64,000 nt of DNA from the NCBI GenBank assembly GCA_030430565.1, contig JAUIKS010000042.1, positions 1-64,000 of the forward strand, written 5' to 3'. The position numbers and the translations under genes are program-made. Origin of the DNA: Polyangia bacterium (lineage in GTDB: Bacteria; Myxococcota_A; Polyangia; Nannocystales; Nannocystaceae). How positions within the stretch are numbered: position 1 is the first letter of the stretch; every line of letters starts with the position of its first letter. Shown here piece after piece: positions 63,628 to 64,000 of the stretch. The notes below the pieces were generated by a model that was not told the DNA's origin, did not search any database, and saw only the letters and a list, made by a program, of their open reading frames with translations.

Positions 63628-64000
63628 ATGAACCAGTCTGACGAGTCCACCTCGCGCCGCGCTCGCCCGCGCGCTCCCCTATCAGGAAGAAGCGCTCGCG
63701 CGAGCGCTCGGCTCGCGCTCGCGCTCGCGGCGACGCTCATCGCGGGCCTCACCTCGAGCGCGTGCAAGACCGGCCCGGACCTCAGCACCGACTACGGGCA
63801 GACGGCGCGCGAGAACTACGAGCTCGCGCTCGGTGAGTTCGCCGACCGCGACTGGGAAGAGGCGGTCGCCTACGCGGACTTCGTGCGGATTCGCTTCCCC
63901 TTCAGCCGCTACGCGGTCGAGGCCGAGCTGCTGGTCGCCCGCGCCGAGTTCGCGCGCGAGGAGTACATCGTCGCGCAGGACGCGTTTCGGCAGTTCGCCA
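63628..64000 (+). CDS. bamD: BamD-like lipoprotein (3' partial)
   Basis: ATG 63628 opens a frame that runs to the right edge (124 codons visible). A basic N-terminus and a hydrophobic stretch end in a lipobox-like LTSSAC at C46. The mature part begins TGPDLSTDYGQTARENYELA and continues with TPR-like FADRDWEEAVAYADFVRIRF, FSRYAVEAELLVARAEFARE and YIVAQDAFRQFA, the YfiO/BamD pattern, in which the protein helps fold outer-membrane beta-barrels. A related TPR lipoprotein (e.g. a CpoB-type) cannot be excluded without the C-terminal part. Confidence 0.72.
   Translation, partial: MNQSDESTSRRARPRAPLSGRSARASARLALALAATLIAGLTSSACKTGPDLSTDYGQTARENYELALGEFADRDWEEAVAYADFVRIRFPFSRYAVEAELLVARAEFAREEYIVAQDAFRQFA

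Overview
The window is GC-rich, densely coded DNA from a myxobacterium-like organism, most likely of the Nannocystineae (Plesiocystis/Enhygromyxa/Nannocystis type). This is inferred from several signs. Third-codon GC is very high. There are many lipoproteins with Thr/Ser/Glu/Asp/Gly-rich linkers followed by Cys-rich or vWA/FG-GAP domains. Two exported proteins end in a Cys, a short hydrophobic stretch and an Arg-rich tail, like MYXO-CTERM. Membrane-anchored Ser/Thr kinases are numerous. No tRNA, rRNA, CRISPR array or complete insertion sequence was seen. One RNA gene, RNase P RNA, is present.

Layout. 1-3458: 3' part of a large kinase-like protein with 13-residue tandem repeats; all three catalytic positions of the kinase fold are substituted. 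3513-5384: sugar-kinase-like APH protein and a DUF1415 protein, divergent. 5430-9730: a molybdenum hydroxylase operon of PaoABC type (Tat-exported Fe-S subunit, Mo subunit, FAD subunit) plus a small Cys-rich protein. 9828-14738: DOT1-like methyltransferase, alpha-toroid-like exported protein, YfbK-like vWA lipoprotein, and a lipoprotein whose C-terminus is formed by a MITE-like element. 14765-21188: TPR Ser/Thr kinase, GNAT, dual-specificity-type phosphatase, vWA lipoprotein and Dph6-like PP-loop protein. 21291-32467: TPR membrane protein, CPA antiporter with an FCP-type phosphatase, a FIST sensor plus soluble hybrid histidine kinase, NUDIX hydrolase, YeiB/DUF1624-like acyltransferase and a metzincin-like lipoprotein.

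32478-37928: two tandem DUF2330 paralogues with mosaic near-identity and an FG-GAP lipoprotein. 38426-41326: a ZIP-like/SO_0444-type permease fusion with a His/Cys metal-binding tail, and SfsA. 41387-47952: active Ser/Thr kinase with a TonB-C-like periplasmic end, exported TPR-like protein, TIR-domain protein, two lipoproteins and a YkgJ-type Cys-cluster protein. 47964-53028: QueC, the decayed tail of a substrate-binding protein, a repeat tract, and cobalamin-dependent methionine synthase MetH. 53405-55570: zinc-ribbon coiled-coil protein, rnpB and PP2C phosphatase. 55889-60756: SpoVR and DUF444 divergent from PrkA, the conserved stress/starvation kinase module. 60757-61114: a small lower-GC island with hairpins and a 37-aa membrane peptide. 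61115-64000: exonuclease III, an amino acid permease and the start of a BamD-like lipoprotein.

The dominant theme is signalling by protein phosphorylation at the envelope: three Hanks-type kinases (one a pseudokinase), PrkA, a hybrid histidine kinase, and PP2C, DUSP-like and FCP-like phosphatases, set among metabolic genes and surface lipoproteins. A second theme is in-frame expansion of short tandem repeats inside or at the ends of otherwise ordinary enzymes (Dph6-like, SfsA, YkgJ-like and GNAT proteins and the repeat-bearing pseudokinase). Start codons given are choices from sequence context and are uncertain where stated.
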